A stretch of DNA of 64,000 nucleotides from Panaeolus papilionaceus (lineage: Eukaryota; Basidiomycota; Agaricomycetes; Agaricales): assembly GCA_015501605.1 (NCBI GenBank), contig JADNRZ010000008.1:1922001-1986000 (forward strand). Reading direction: 5' to 3'. The position numbers and the translations under genes were made by a program. Each line of letters starts with the position of its first letter. Position 1 is the first letter of the stretch. Shown here one piece after another: positions 36,351 to 49,520 of this stretch. A model generated the notes under the pieces. It ran no database searches. It was not told the DNA's origin and saw only the letters and a list, made by a program, of their open reading frames with translations.

Positions 36351-39300
36351 TTTTTGTTCTTATTCCCCCCGTTGACGGACAAGGCTGTTACATCTACTGA
36401 AAACGAGTTTGTGGGTTATCCAGTTGCATCCGCGCCGTGATTTAGACAATTTGTCGCGTTCGTATTTCGTGCGTGCATCGGGTTTGTTCTGTTCTATGGC
36501 CTCGGTGTCGTGGAGTAATGCGACTGGTCTTGTTAGTTGGATTGGACCAATCTAACCGCATTTTGGGGGTAGCCCATTATAGTGTATGTTGTTATCAACC
36601 CTATTCAACCAAAAATCAAAGCGTTGTTGTTCCTTCTATCAAGGTGAGATGGACGAATCAGCATCCAGGAGGACCCCGAATCCTTGGTCTACCTAATCAG
36701 GACAACAGATGTATGACTGATTTGGCAAAGTCGTCGTGTCCCTTTCTCTCTCTTTCTCCCATCTCCACACTGTCCTTCATCGCGAACTCTCATAATCGGG
36801 CTTGTTGTTGTAGTTGGAGGCTATTATTTGGAGGATTTGCAGTTCTGTGCTGCTCTGCTGTATATCTCGACTTGCACAACGACATGATCGACATCACTGT
36901 CACCCATTTTGCTCGCTCTGCTCAATCCCCTGCGGAGTGGGTCATCTTTTCAGCGTCTTACGTTGCTTCCCAGTCGGGGTGACGGTTGGCTGAATGGATA
37001 TCGTCGTATTTCATCTTGGTTTCGCTGCCTTATTTTCTCCCGTGGTTCTACTGAGTCCTCATGACACGTCATCATTTATAATCCCTCCATGTTCTCAGAA
37101 GGCGACATTCCCGATGATTGTGAGGTTGTGCTGAATCAAACTGATGTTTTCCAACGCTGTGCTACGCATCATGTGTTGTGGCCCAGTAATAATGTTGTAC
37201 CACCTTAAATCATCATCGTTGGTATGCCTTATCTCTGGCAGATTAACTTCTCTCCTTATCACTCTTATTCCGCTTTCCTTTCCTCTTTCCTTCTCTTTCC
37301 ATCTCTCTGGTTTCCCCTCCATCACTCTTTCTTTTAGAGGCCAAATCATCCACCAATGATGACAGGGAGTTACCTGGTTTAGTGCGCATGTTTGCTTTTC
37401 ACCATGTAAATAAGCCAGGTTATCGTCCTTCCACAATTCGTCATGGTGGATCGGCACTTCTTGTCGTTGGGTTGGGTGCAGAGCAGGGATTGGGCTGTAA
37501 GCCGGGTTCAACTGCATACTTGTCGTCATCTCTGTCAGAATGATGTCTCATCACGTCTCCTTTATTTCCCTTTCTTTCCTTCTTTCCTTATCGTCTCCCC
37601 ATCGGCTTCACCGTTCAGTGGGCTGGGAGCTGCATCCCTTCCTCAGTCACCCATACATCACGACTGGATACGATACCAACCCATTTGTTTGTCGGTTCTC
37701 CTCCCCATGGCAAATGCAGCCAAGTCATCCACCAAGTGATAACAGGTGGCTACCTGCTTTATGTGCGCGTGAATGTTTTCATTGCGTAGATAAGCCAGGT
37801 TCAACTCCTTCCATACATCATCACGATGGATGGGGTTGGTTGTCGTTGGATTGGGTTGGAGCAGAGAGTCAGGTTGGCTTATCAGTGGGGTGGATGCAGG
37901 ATCATTGATCAGTTTAGATGGGGGTCAGATGGAAATCTACGTTTTGACTCTCGGTCTAACGTGCAATGCGCGCAACGGATCTTTAAATCCATCACATACA
38001 ATGTTGGCGTCACTCCCATGCTTTACACCTGCCCTGACTAGCAGGCGGAATGATGTGCAAACTGGATTAAATTTTACGAGGCGACCACCACGCTATTTGG
38101 TGGTAGGGGCCATATCCCGGTTTTATCACTGCGCTTTGACTGAGACTCATTTCAGTTATGTGACCGGTTCTCGTGTCCATCCATGCACTTGGTGGTTTGC
38201 TTGTTAGATGCTCATCGGTGTAAAATTGTCTTCGTCTACCTGGCGTATTTCTTTCTGCGTGGTAATCTTCCTGCGTTGACAATGGAGCATGTTTTATCCA
38301 CTGACACCGGGGTTCTCGACTACCAAGTTGCACGAGCACATTGATTCAGCTATTTGGCTGTGCTTTTTTTCTGTGTGTGCACTGGGTTGAACTGTTTCCA
38401 GTCCCTCCGTGTCGGTGGAGTGATACTGCTCATCTTGTCAGCCGGAGTGTATTGAATGTGGTGTTCGCTTCACAACAGTTTGCGCCCTTCTTGTCTCGTC
38501 GCCTTGCACAACATGTGGCGCAGGACACACCTTATAACATGCATCGTGTTTGGCGTTTGATGAACGTATTCGCCGAGTGCGACGAGGGCATACCCGGTTT
38601 TTCACTGCGTGCTTCGACTGCTTTTTACTTCGCTAGTACTAAGCCTAGTTTTTGTGCTTGCTGTTACTCTCGGTGGTGGTTTTGCTTGGGTGCACTGTAT
38701 ATTAATAGCCCTTAAATCCATCTTAGTTCTTCGCTCATGTATTTTACTGCATTTTGTATTCAATGCAATTAAAGAACCATCTCTGCCTATTACTACTAGC
38801 CTTTGACGAATGAGTGGGGATGTTTGGATGTGGGGACCCCAAATAGTAATACTGCTACCAAATTCGGACAGTGGTTGCCTTTTCATTCCCCAAACTTGTG
38901 TGCGTCGCTTTCTCCCATCCACATCCCTTCCATCGTCGTAAACCTTCAGAACCACACTTTTCATCTTCACAGGTTGTTATGACTGCAGTATTGGACATTT
39001 TGTGCTCAGGCTGGTTTTTCAGGCGCGTTGTCAACTCACACAACGATCGTCGTCACCTTCACTGGTCTGGCACGATCATGATCTTTCCTCATCTTTTCCT
39101 CTGCTCTCCTCTGCTCGTATTCCAGCAAAATGGGTCTTATTTCTGTTTCTTTCTTTCTTTCTTTCTTTTTTGTCTCTGATCTGTTCCTTTGACTGGCTTC
39201 ACCACTCCTCTGATGAGCGAGATCCCCAACGGTTGTGTAGAACTTGAAGGACCTTCATGTTTGACCAACATGATACAGGTAGTGAAATTTTCAACGTCTT

Positions 39301-41100
39301 AAGATTCTTAACTCCCTTGTGGGTTATTAGGGCGATAAGGGTTTATCTACGGTCATCGTCACTCTAATTCAGGCGTTTTCGTCTGGTGTCTTTGCCCCTC
39401 TCTGTTTCTCCTCCGCATGATTGTTCACTCTCTCGCTTTCTTTTTTCATCGTGCACTGGTCTCGGTGACGCCATATCTTATTTATAATCTCTCCATGCCC
39501 TCTGATACTGACGTTCCCTGACGATCTTGAGGCCCTGTCAGATTAAAGTGATGCATACATGGACGTTTTTCAACATCGCATAGTGTTTTCGCTTTATATC
39601 TGATAATGTCAGGGTTCTCAATGACTGTCGTCATAGGTGTCATCAGCTTTCGCCTATGGATTTATTCTATTTTATGATTTTTTATCATTCTCTCCTTTCT
39701 CTATTTATCTTCGCTCTCAGACCAACCCCGTCTCCTGAGCCCCCTTTCAAACAACTTGACACATCGTCGTATCAGAACCCTTCCTTATTCTTTTGAAGAT
39801 GATACCCCCAGACGTTCGTGAAGTCCCCACCTCCATCAGGTCGACACCCCATTGACGCTGACGCTGTCAATGTTGCATTGTGCCCCCTGGGTATTTAAGT
39901 CAGTATAAACGGCTGTCTTTGTAAGTTTCTGAGTATCCTCTTCATTGTTTCGCCCAACGCTTCATCCTCGAGTCTCATACAACAGTCCCACATGGCAAGT
40001 TTCTATCAAAGGTCAACAACAAACACTTTCATTTATTTGGCGCTTTGTATCATGGCTTGTTGATTGTAAATGAACCATTCGTTGGGCTGTCGTCATTGGA
40101 CTCGTGGGTTGGAAATGGTTTTATCACGCTTATTTTCATTCTTTTTTGAACTGTCTGTCCCCCCTTTTCATTTTTGTGCTTAATCACGGCGATTGAGGTG
40201 GTGATGGTGATGATTGGGCACTGGACAAAGGCTGGATGGAAAAATACCATTAAATGTTCACTCTTTCAAACGAGGATGCACATCAACTTTCCCATCTACC
40301 AAGCTCAACTTTCATGGTTTTACCAGCTCACTACTACACTTGTACTTAACAGGTGTCGCCATGTGTAGCCCGCTTACGATGAGCTCATGAAAGGCACTTG
40401 GTGGTAGGGCGATTTGTGCCTGTCCCAATTCGACGGTGCTATCATATGGCTCACTTATCAACTGACATCCTTTTCGTCGCTGTATTACCAATTTTAAATC
40501 TAACTCTGCTTTGGCTCATTCTTCATCTAATCTTCGTCCTCATCACCACACCAGACTCAGTCACCTGGCATTTGACCCACGCAGTTGCATCCTGCTTAAT
40601 CTGTACTGTTGGATGATCCAGTGTGGAGGCAACGCAGATGTTGCGTCAGGGTCTGGTCTTCTGCTTTGTGGGTGATCCTCGATGTCTGGCTGGTGCCTTT
40701 ATGTTTATGATTTTGGGCTGTTTAATTTGAAGCTGATGGGTTACATTCTTTGTGTGTGTTAAGCTAATAGTATTGCAGCAACGATGGAGTCAGATTTTCT
40801 ACCTGTTTTTGTTCACTTTAACTTTGGTCATATTGTGAGCATGTGCTAGGTTTTATAAATACAATATTTTTGTTACAGTGGAGGGATGACTTTCATTGGT
40901 TGCAGCACGCTTTTGTATTCTTTTCTTGGCACATGGTTACCCTTCAACTGCACCCCCCCAAGTCGACGACTAAGCTTAAGCATTTTTCATCAACCGAGAT
41001 GTGTTGGGCAGCATTACCTGATTAGATGTGCGCTTCATTTTATCCTCTGGCTATATTTCTTCATTGTGTGTGCACACTGGGTTTCTCATACTGCGGTAAT
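36350..41100 (-). repeat. Dyad-bearing repeat array, minus orientation
   Basis: Same units as at 23.7-30.5 kb but reversed: (T/C)CACCA(A/G)(G/T)TG ... CCTGGTTT-GTGCGC stretches near 36192, 37350, 37727, 38572 and 40295, with G/T-rich spacers (GGTTGGATGGATGG). Two sub-blocks share direct similarity (the CCCTCCATGT/CTCTCCATGC stretches near 37083 and 39492). No supported gene; the ORFs here are low-complexity and inconsistent. Confidence 0.55.
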
Positions 41101-41503
41101 CCTTCCTTCTCAGTAGAACGTGGCTGCTTATGTTTTCGTTTAGAAGGATGATGACATATTGTGTGGTTTACTATTAGGTGTATGGTTGTTTTTAGCTTGT
41201 TTCTTCTATTTATGGTCTGTTTGTCTTCGCTCCCCGCACTTTATTTATGTTCGAACGTATGAATCCTCATCATTAAACAAGAGCACAGAAGGGGAAGATG
41301 TGTTGTATGTAGATAAAGCACTGAACGAGGTGACAACGAAAGCAGGGATTGCAGTCATTTCATTGACTCAGTTTGACGAGGACCCTTTCGATTGAATAGG
41401 TACAATATCATACACTTCAATTTGTAGTTACAGAGCTTGTGCGCAGGCTGAGTTGACTCCAACGACCTCTGAGGTACACATGTCATGCACAACACATGGA
41501 AGC

Positions 41504-42009
41504 TTAATTGCATGCAAGAACTCCGAAGCGATTTACGACACAGTCGTCTATAAAAGATATTGGTCATTGAGTAATGAAAAGGACATCAATGGAATAGATG
41601 CAGTAAAATTACTGACCGAGGTTGATTGCGACGGCGTTGGTGAGGGGATCAGGGCAATCGCATGTCATGCGGGATCCTTTGACGATACAGTGATAGCAGC
41701 CTATTGTAGCATAATTTCCGCTGTTTTATTCGACAACAGTCCGTTCAGAGTTTTGTTTCACAAACCAGAAAAATTAACTCACTTAGCCCTGCAAATCAGC
41801 CGCCGTGAAATAAACCCAACACATGCATTGAGGTCAAGCAAGCTGCTCGTAGCGCCACCGCGCCCGTCACCGCAGCTGGCGCTGAGGATGTGGTCTTGTA
41901 AGAGCCGGATGTTGTCGCATGAGGCGGAGAACGCTCCACCAGCGGCGTGTGTGAGGAGGAAGAGGGGTGTTATAGTGGTAAACATGGCGAGGGTGGCGGA
42001 GAGATGCAT
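41504..42009 (-). CDS. Secreted cyanovirin-N homologue (CVNH) protein
   Basis: Three exons: 42009-41783, 41720-41617, 41547-41504 (375 nt, 124 aa). The start at 42009 begins a hydrophobic signal peptide (MHLSATLAMFTTITPLFLL). The mature part shows the two CVNH half-repeats: FSASCDNIRLLQDHILSASC with SSLLDLNACVG, then a C..C..L.C.C half (GCYHCIVKGSRMTCDC) ending INLDDCV. The splice sites (GTGAGT donor; phase 2 then 1) rebuild the domain without a gap. CVNH proteins bind mannose-type glycans; fungal members are often secreted and of uncertain role, perhaps defence. The gene is alone in the spacer between the two repeat arms. Confidence 0.85.
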
Positions 42010-42096
42010 GTTGATGTTACTTTCGAAGAAATGTGGGACTGGGATAAGAGTGGATAGGATAAGATCCCTGGTCTGTTCGTATCGCAGCATATGAGG

Positions 42097-42106
42097 CTTT
42101 TATATA
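42097..42106 (-). promoter_or_regulatory. TATA box of the CVNH gene
   Basis: TATATAAAAG on the minus strand, about 90 bp before the ATG at 42009. Confidence 0.5.
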
Positions 42107-42229
42107 GGCGCGGAAACGATAGCGTACCAGTGGGCTGTTGCACTGTAGGATATTTGATTTCTGTATACTGTACGAGGCCCGCTCAAGTCCCGACATTGCA
42201 TCGCACATGACAGGCCGTTGTTGATTCCC

Positions 42230-43400
42230 CACTGTAAAAGGAGTTTATTCCAACACCAGATAGAAGCCATGGATCAGTGTCTTCACTATAATGACAATCG
42301 TTCCTGATTTTGTTTAACCTATACAAGTATACCATGCATCATGTGGCATATAACAATGTGACGGGTTGTAACTTCACATGCCTTGCATGTAAAATATCAA
42401 GTCGTTTCCCGCCGAGTATTGACCGCTAGCGACGTATTACTACAGCGGCTACTAAGATAAATTTACTCAAGGAAGTTCTCTTAAGCGCCAGAAAAAGTCA
42501 CATGTTACGAGATTCTGCAATAAGTAGCTTGAACTTGACGTGGCAACTGCGAACGTGCGTTGTTCATTCCGCTCTTTGAAGGGACCCTATTTTTTGGCTT
42601 GAATAGAAGCTGTGGGCTTGGTGGATGCTGTTGTAATCATTAAAGCAAACATTGCACTAAATTTTGTTTCTCTTCTGAAATTATGCTATTTCATGCAGGT
42701 ATAAGGAAGATACGGGGCATAACTCTTACGCTCAGCCAAGCATGACATAACCCATGAAAATATTAAAAGTCTTTCTGCCCCGTTTGAGCCTTGACTTAAA
42801 CAAACGATATACAGGCCCCACCGGCTATTCAGATCACATACTTGTCTCGACTGTCACTCAAGCGCCCGAGAAAATCTATATATAGATTGTCCCCTCAATG
42901 ATCGCTTCCCGAGATATGTATTCACATTGACTAAATATATGGCAAGACTTGGCACGCCCGGCACGTCGCTCGGGAGAAGCAGAAGCCATGTCCATGCGAG
43001 TCTGCAGTGTAACCCCTCGCGAGTGGTCAACAAGGGTCGAATTCTAGACCATGTTGGGAGGATCTGCGCTCGCACAAATCCGGCTTCTTGGTCATGGGCG
43101 CGCAGAAATCTACTTGTCAGACTCTCTCACTTCAATTTCTCCCCTATTTTAGTGCGAACTGCTCTCCGTGGGCTGGTAGCTCGCGGACTGTCTCTTCCAT
43201 TTTTGGCTCACCTTTCCCTCCACCTTGATTTTAAACCCAACAACACATGATGTTGAGGCGTCCCTCTTGGAACACAACTGCCCTATTTCGGCGTTAAATT
43301 GGCCCTCATCCGCCTCGCCTCAGATGTTGCTCAGACAGTTGGATAACACAGAGAGGGGAATAGTGTAGCTCATCTGTATAATTTAAGGATAGTAACTTAT
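42230..43400. other. Intergenic, no gene seen
   Basis: Unique-looking sequence upstream of the CVNH gene up to the start of the right arm. Short overlapping ORFs near 42854-43250 lack domains or splice support. Confidence 0.45.
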
Positions 43401-46400
43401 ACGATGAAGCCGATGTCAAAGGTAGAGGACATGAGCCCAACCACAACCGAGTGGGAGCTTAAAACACCCGGAACCAGTTTCACACGCTACATGACTTGCA
43501 TTAAAAGCGCATAGTGAACCTGGGCGTGCTCTGTCGCACTCGGTGAATAGGAGGCTTGTCGGTACTATCGCCATCAGAGTAAAATGTAAGGTAATATAGT
43601 GCTGCATCCAATCATCCGACAACACCGACACCTCACCGCTGCTAACACAAAATAACCCTCCACCGATCTCGGGTATACCATTCAAGAACCGAGTTCTCCC
43701 CATATAGAGCATATGATCAACAAGGGGACGTAAGCCAGGTTGAATGAAGGTACGTGCCCCAATACTGGTGGAAGCGTCAACTCGTGCTGTCGTAGCACTG
43801 GCCAAGAAAAAAAGCAACGTCCACCAGTTAACTAGATACCCTTACCTGTCAAGATGCGCTGATGAGCTCCGAAGCCGCATCCCTCCCAATCTCGCATTTT
43901 CGGTATTTTTACAATATATCGTTCCTCCTTTCCCCGACTGCACGTTGCCTTGCCTATTCGTGTATTTTGTTTATTTTTCATCCTATTTTCGATTCTATGA
44001 AACGCTTCGGCGCTTACTTCCTTATATCCTTTCATGTTCCTATTGTTTTCATTTGTATTTCCTTTTTAGTTTACCTTCGTAGCACTTCTTCAACTCATGT
44101 ATTATATTTACTGTACTCTATTTTCCACCACAGAATAGACAAGTTTTCACCTCAGTTTCGCCCCAGTTCGTCTTCATCGTCCCTCGTCGTCTTCGTATTT
44201 CGTATTTCGTCTCGTTTTCGTTCGTATTTCGTCGTTCCGCGTGCATTCGGTACCACCCTTCCTCTCGTTTCCCACATTTTCCCTTAGCACTCAGGCTCGC
44301 AGACCCCACGATCTTGCAACGTCGCGCTTACTCACTCATTGTCACATCACCCTCATCCTCACATCCTCACATATTATATTATATTTTATATCATTCTTAT
44401 CTAGACTTACCGTAACGCGCACATCAGCGCATCAACCTCAAAAGAGTCATATTCCACCGACTTCACTCCAACTCATGAGAACTAAACGCACATCCACAAC
44501 AAAACACCAAAATAACGCAGATGTGCAGTGGGAGTAAAAGACTAGCCGTGTAGAGGTGGGAGTGCCTGATTTTGAGTCGCATTGTTGGGTGAGATGAGGC
44601 GTGGGGGAGTGGTCCTGAATCCAAATTCCAGAGGGAAACAAAATGAGACAGGTCAAGGCGTGTTGGGAAAGAACAACATGACAAAGCTATAACGACGATA
44701 GCGGGTAAAACCAGTCAATTAAACCTAGGAGCACTTTAATGCGACGTTATAACGTGCAAAAAGATACATCAACGGGGTTTCAGAGTCAAACTCGCCATCG
44801 TCGGAATTAATTGAAACATCGCCATTTCGTATCATACCATAGATGGGTCAAGAAGATTACATCGTCCTCGTGAAGTGGATGAGGAGATGAACTAAACTTT
44901 AGAATCGCGCCCATAAACGACACACCAAAGCGCCGACAGCATCATCGATTGAATCATAACACGAGGCCCTCATGATGAGGTGATACAATCACACCCACCG
45001 CCGAGTTCAGAGGGGTGATTAACCTAGCTTGTAGCACAGCACTTTCCAACATGGAAGTTCACTGCATGAAACAGGGAAGTGATGTCCTCGTCGTAGTCGG
45101 TGGAAAGCGAGGTACGGTCGTATCTTAGCATTGAGAGAAATCTCCTGTTCGGACTCTAGCACCAAAGCCAAAGTCAACAACAAATAAAACATTAAATCCC
45201 CATCCGACACCACCCTGTCCAACAGACACAATGCTCACTTACAACACCAAAAACCCAACCACCGAATACGATGCATAATACTCTTCCAGCACAAACCCTG
45301 CTCACACAGGATGACAGCGTTGACAGTCAAACTGGATGTAAAGCCGGGTTGTTAATGCGACGGCGTCATCGTACTCGGTAAATATTACGGTGCAAGTCAA
45401 ACCCGAAGCTTCAAGGGTGGGTGATCGTGAAATGTAACATCCATCCCACGCCCGTCCAACGTCCGTCCACATTTCATCTCATTCCCCTCCCCAAACGGGC
45501 GCCCATCCACTGAGCAACAAGATGCAGTGTATAACCTAGCTTCGTGCCACATTGGAAGAACAATAAAAATGTACGAAACTAGGTGATGCCCAACGTTATA
45601 TCCCGGTGGGACTGGTAGGCCGCGTCGTGGTGAAGAATGGATCCAATGAGGAAAATAAAAAACAGCAAGATCACTCCTGACCCAACTAAAAAACGACAGC
45701 TGAACAGGACGTGGACAAGAGCACGTCAACAATCCATGATCACAATGCTCAAAAAGTCATTGTAGACATGTTGACGAACATGCTCCTTATCGGGCTGTCG
45801 TATCAGAGGGAAATGGATGCGTGAAAACTCTCGGGGACGGGAGGTAAGTCAGAGGGATGGGAGGCTAGGAGAGATGACGCATGGTCAGGATGTAATGCAA
45901 GACAAAGTTGAGAAGGGGGAAGGTAGAGTAGCCGAGACGGGTGGAAGAAAGAGATGAGAAAGATAAACCCAGCACATTGACGCTACTCAAATGACGATCG
46001 CGACAGAAAATCAAAGTCGCAAAAGTGTGAAGCGTCAAGCAACGTTAGAGCTCGAGCATATGCCACTTAAACCACGGATAGCGTCACGACCGTCGGTGTG
46101 TGATGCGTCATCGCCCGATGCATAAATAAGGAGGAGAATATGACGTGAGATGGGAAAAATAAGACAGTGAAATGGAATACGAGAAAGGGAATTCAACAAG
46201 GAGAAAAAAGGTAGATGCCGAATGATAAGGGGAAAGCGTAAGGAAAGATCAGATAAGGGGATGAGTAGGGAGCAACGTCGGATTTCTAGGTATAACAGCG
46301 AACATAAACCAGAAGGATGGTTTTATTCAAGCTCGTAGGTGAGATATCACAGGCTACTTAAGAAATGGGTAAAAGGTAAGGCGGCTAGTCATGGAGTTGG

Positions 46401-49400
46401 AAATCGATAGTGATGATGATGGCAAGAGGCAAGGTGGAAAGTTCCGGTGTCCCACTCATCCAAATATTCAGGAGCACTTTTCGGGGTCCTGCCTCCAGTC
46501 TGTAGGCTCCTTCAGAGCGCATGGCCAACGCTTATTTATCACTCGCTCAATCCAAACTGGTCAATTAGCAACTTAAATTTTAAAGCAGAAAAAGAGGTAT
46601 ATCATATTACCAATTTACATATTACAAGCGAGCGCAAGTACAACAGAGCTCATGCAAAACCTCCCAAGCGTATCCTTCGCAACGTCGGCATTTCATTTAT
46701 TTTTCTGAATGACATCTGGTTGAAGAGTAATTGGAATGTATAGACGGCATTCGAGTCTAGATTTGCTTGGTACTAGCTGTACTAGGAGCGGGACCAGTTT
46801 GCCAATAGCATGAGAAACACGCTGCGATAGATCATCCAGTTTGTTAAGGTGCTTTCGGTGCTTGGCCATCGAGAGTCCCAGTTGTTGTCTCTCTGATGTA
46901 AGATAAGCCTGGCACAACTTTTTCTTTGGGACTAGGCACGTCTGATTCGACTGCATTGGCTTTGTGGCTCCAATCATGAGTGTATTGTGCGGATACATCG
47001 TTGACGGAATGTCTCCATTCTGTGGGTTTGAGTTCTGTCACGAAGATCACAATCTGTCCCAGCATACATGACGGGACAAGCATGATGCGCTGGATGCTTA
47101 TCGTGCATCAATGTAGCTAGCTTAGATCAATGTTCTTCTCATCAGCAGCGACGCATGGTCTGGTGCCAGAAAAGTGTTGTAGGAACAGTTGAAGGGACAG
47201 GGTATGACAGCAGGGTGCAGTGGGCGAGTCTTCCTGAGCGATTTTTGCAAGCTGGGGCATACTAGAACCTGTTCTGCAACTGGTCGATAGATACTACATC
47301 TTGTCCCTTGGATTCCCTATTCGCGCCATTGGGGACTGGATGAAAAGGGGTTCTGCACAGCTAACTTGACTTGTCAATTTGAGGTTGGGAAGGAAGAGGG
47401 GCGGTATGGTATGAGCATGACTTTCGGGGGTGCGTAGATAGGGGTGATGTTGAGTAGAGTGGACGATATCTTTCATTTGAGTAGAAGTATTTATCTCTCA
47501 AATCGCGTACGGAAGTGAACTTAGTGGCTCTTTGAAGTGACGTCTTTCACATTCATTGGGACATTTATTGTATGTCATTCAAAGGTATCTACGAATATAT
47601 ACAGATCGTCTTTGCTTCCACTCTGATATCTAATGATAATAAAAAGAAATAAATAGGCTCTACGAGGCGTTGTTATTCAATAGTTCAAGTGGCAAAGCAT
47701 GACACATGTTTATCTGTCAACTCAAGTTGAGACAACTCCTTTTCTTTGTTTATTGACATTTGAAAAGATGAAAGTCAAAGGGGAATCAAGTGCTCGAACC
47801 TAGGGCCATCAAGCAGCGCCTAGGATTCGATGCGTATCATAAACACTGTTGTTTGAACCTCGCCACACTCAACGCACGGTGCATCTTCATATTGTCTCTG
47901 GGCTCTAGCCTTAGCATTGAACGCCGAGACTACTCCAACGCTCAACTCAGAATAAACGCGGCCAATGTTTGAGGGGTGTAAGAGGGTAAAACTCACGAGC
48001 CGTGACATAAGGAAACGAAACGGAAGGGAAGGGTGGATAGTGGTTAACTTGAGAGAACTTCATGTCAGGACTCATATTCGACATCTGATATAAAAGAACC
48101 ACCTTCTATTCGTTGGAATAGATGTTTAACTGTAGCGACCAACATCAACACCTCTCCATCCGCCCTCACTAGCCCTCAGACTACGCATGACAGCATAAAC
48201 CCTGTCCGCACCACCAAGTATGTACTATGAGTGAACCACAATAACCTAGCTTATGGCGCAATCGAGTGCAGCGATCGTGCACATAAAGCTAGGTATTAGA
48301 TGCATCGCCATCTTACTTGGTGGGTAAGCTCGTTGGAATCATCGCTATCGACAGAGAGGTTGCCAAAGATTTATATAAACATCTCTATCCACTACCCTAC
48401 ATTCCCCATACACTCAAGCCCTAGCGACGACACAAATTGCATCATCCACCGAGATCAGATAAAACGACGCCAAACCCAGCTTTCCACAAGATGAAACAAC
48501 AGGTCAAATCGCGAAGAAACAGCGAAAGACGGGATAATCGTCGTCGCACTCAGTGGAGAACCACTGTGCATTCATTGTGTCCGTCGAAGACAAAGTCAAA
48601 CACAAGGCTCCCGTCCTACGCCACCCTGACACAGTCGACAGACAGAATCCCTGCGCCCGCAGCTCCACCGAGACGATATGATCATGCATGTTATAACAGA
48701 CAGCATCCAGGCAAAGTGACAACAAATAGCGGTCAAATGCTTAGCATAACTGGGTATGTGCATCACAGTCGTACCCGGTGGTAGTCCAGGCTATGTTGCT
48801 GTCGTATCATCAGTGTATAGGGAGACCTGCTTCAACGTCGAAGTCAAAGTCAAAGTCCACCCCAACAATCAAACCCCCACCCTGAACCCCCACCCTACGG
48901 TATCTATCATCGAATCGATAGCTTTGGCAGGAGAGTACCGTACTTTTCACCCTGGCGAGAACCGAAATCACCTTCCCCCAAAGTCCAAAAAGGCGATCAA
49001 CGACAGGCCGGCCTACAACAATGAACGTCGATTAGACGGACTGGGGTAGTGAAAATTCAGGTGGTGATACTGCCTTCATTGTACTTGGTGGATAATGGGA
49101 GTGTAGCACCGTGCGTCGCCTGTGGTCCTCCATCCATTCCCGCATCCAATCCCATCAACAACCCAATCATTTGACAACCTCCATCCAACGCCACTCCATC
49201 TATTCCTGCACCTAACCTCCCCGCTCGCAAGCCGCAACGTAAGCACCGCCACCACCAAGTACACTTATCAACGATTGCTGGAACCAGCTTACACACGATG
49301 ACGACTGCTGTCAAAGCTTCAAAGTAGGTTGTAAGGCGGGGAAGAAACCGCATCTTCATACTCGGTGGGTACTGTATGCGGTTCGTTGCTTAAGCCAGAA

Positions 49401-49520
49401 TCATACACAGTTCTCCATGCATTGGAAACCATCATCCGACGCCCAGTGCCCATCCAACCCTCCATCCAATGTTGTTTATATGTATTCGTCCAAACAACCA
49501 TCCTACCTCACCCAATCCTG
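43400..49520 (+). repeat. Right arm of the large diverged inverted duplication
   Basis: Inverted counterpart of 30500-36350 (landmarks listed there). Dyad units are in plus orientation, with right motifs near 43540, 45105, 45375, 48325, 48545, 48775, 49087 and 49360. The unit at about 48208-48330 shows the fold best: CACCACCAAGTA pairs with TACTTGGTGG, and inside it ACCTAGCTTATG pairs with a CATAAAGCTAGGT-type sequence. 45735-45900 also resembles 49590-49720 in direct orientation. No gene supported. Confidence 0.7.
43831..44544. mobile_element. Possible insertion in the right arm with ACTAG flanks
   Basis: The stretch between ACTAG near 43830 and ACTAG near 44540 has no counterpart in the left arm, where the flanking homologies are much closer together (about 35790-35960). 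It is pyrimidine-rich with TTTCGTATTTCGT runs near 44190-44235. No TIR, LTR ends or ORF recognised, so its class is unknown. Confidence 0.35.

Noticed and set aside
41453..42094. 213-aa plus-strand ORF
   Set aside because: It is the shadow of the minus-strand CVNH gene, which has a signal peptide, domain motifs and good splice sites.
42854..43250. Overlapping ORFs on both strands
   Set aside because: No domain, no splice support and no similarity to any other part of the window.
23690..49520. CRISPR-like or simple tandem array
   Set aside because: Units are ~300 bp, highly diverged, change orientation and lack short identical repeats with unique spacers; the setting is eukaryotic.
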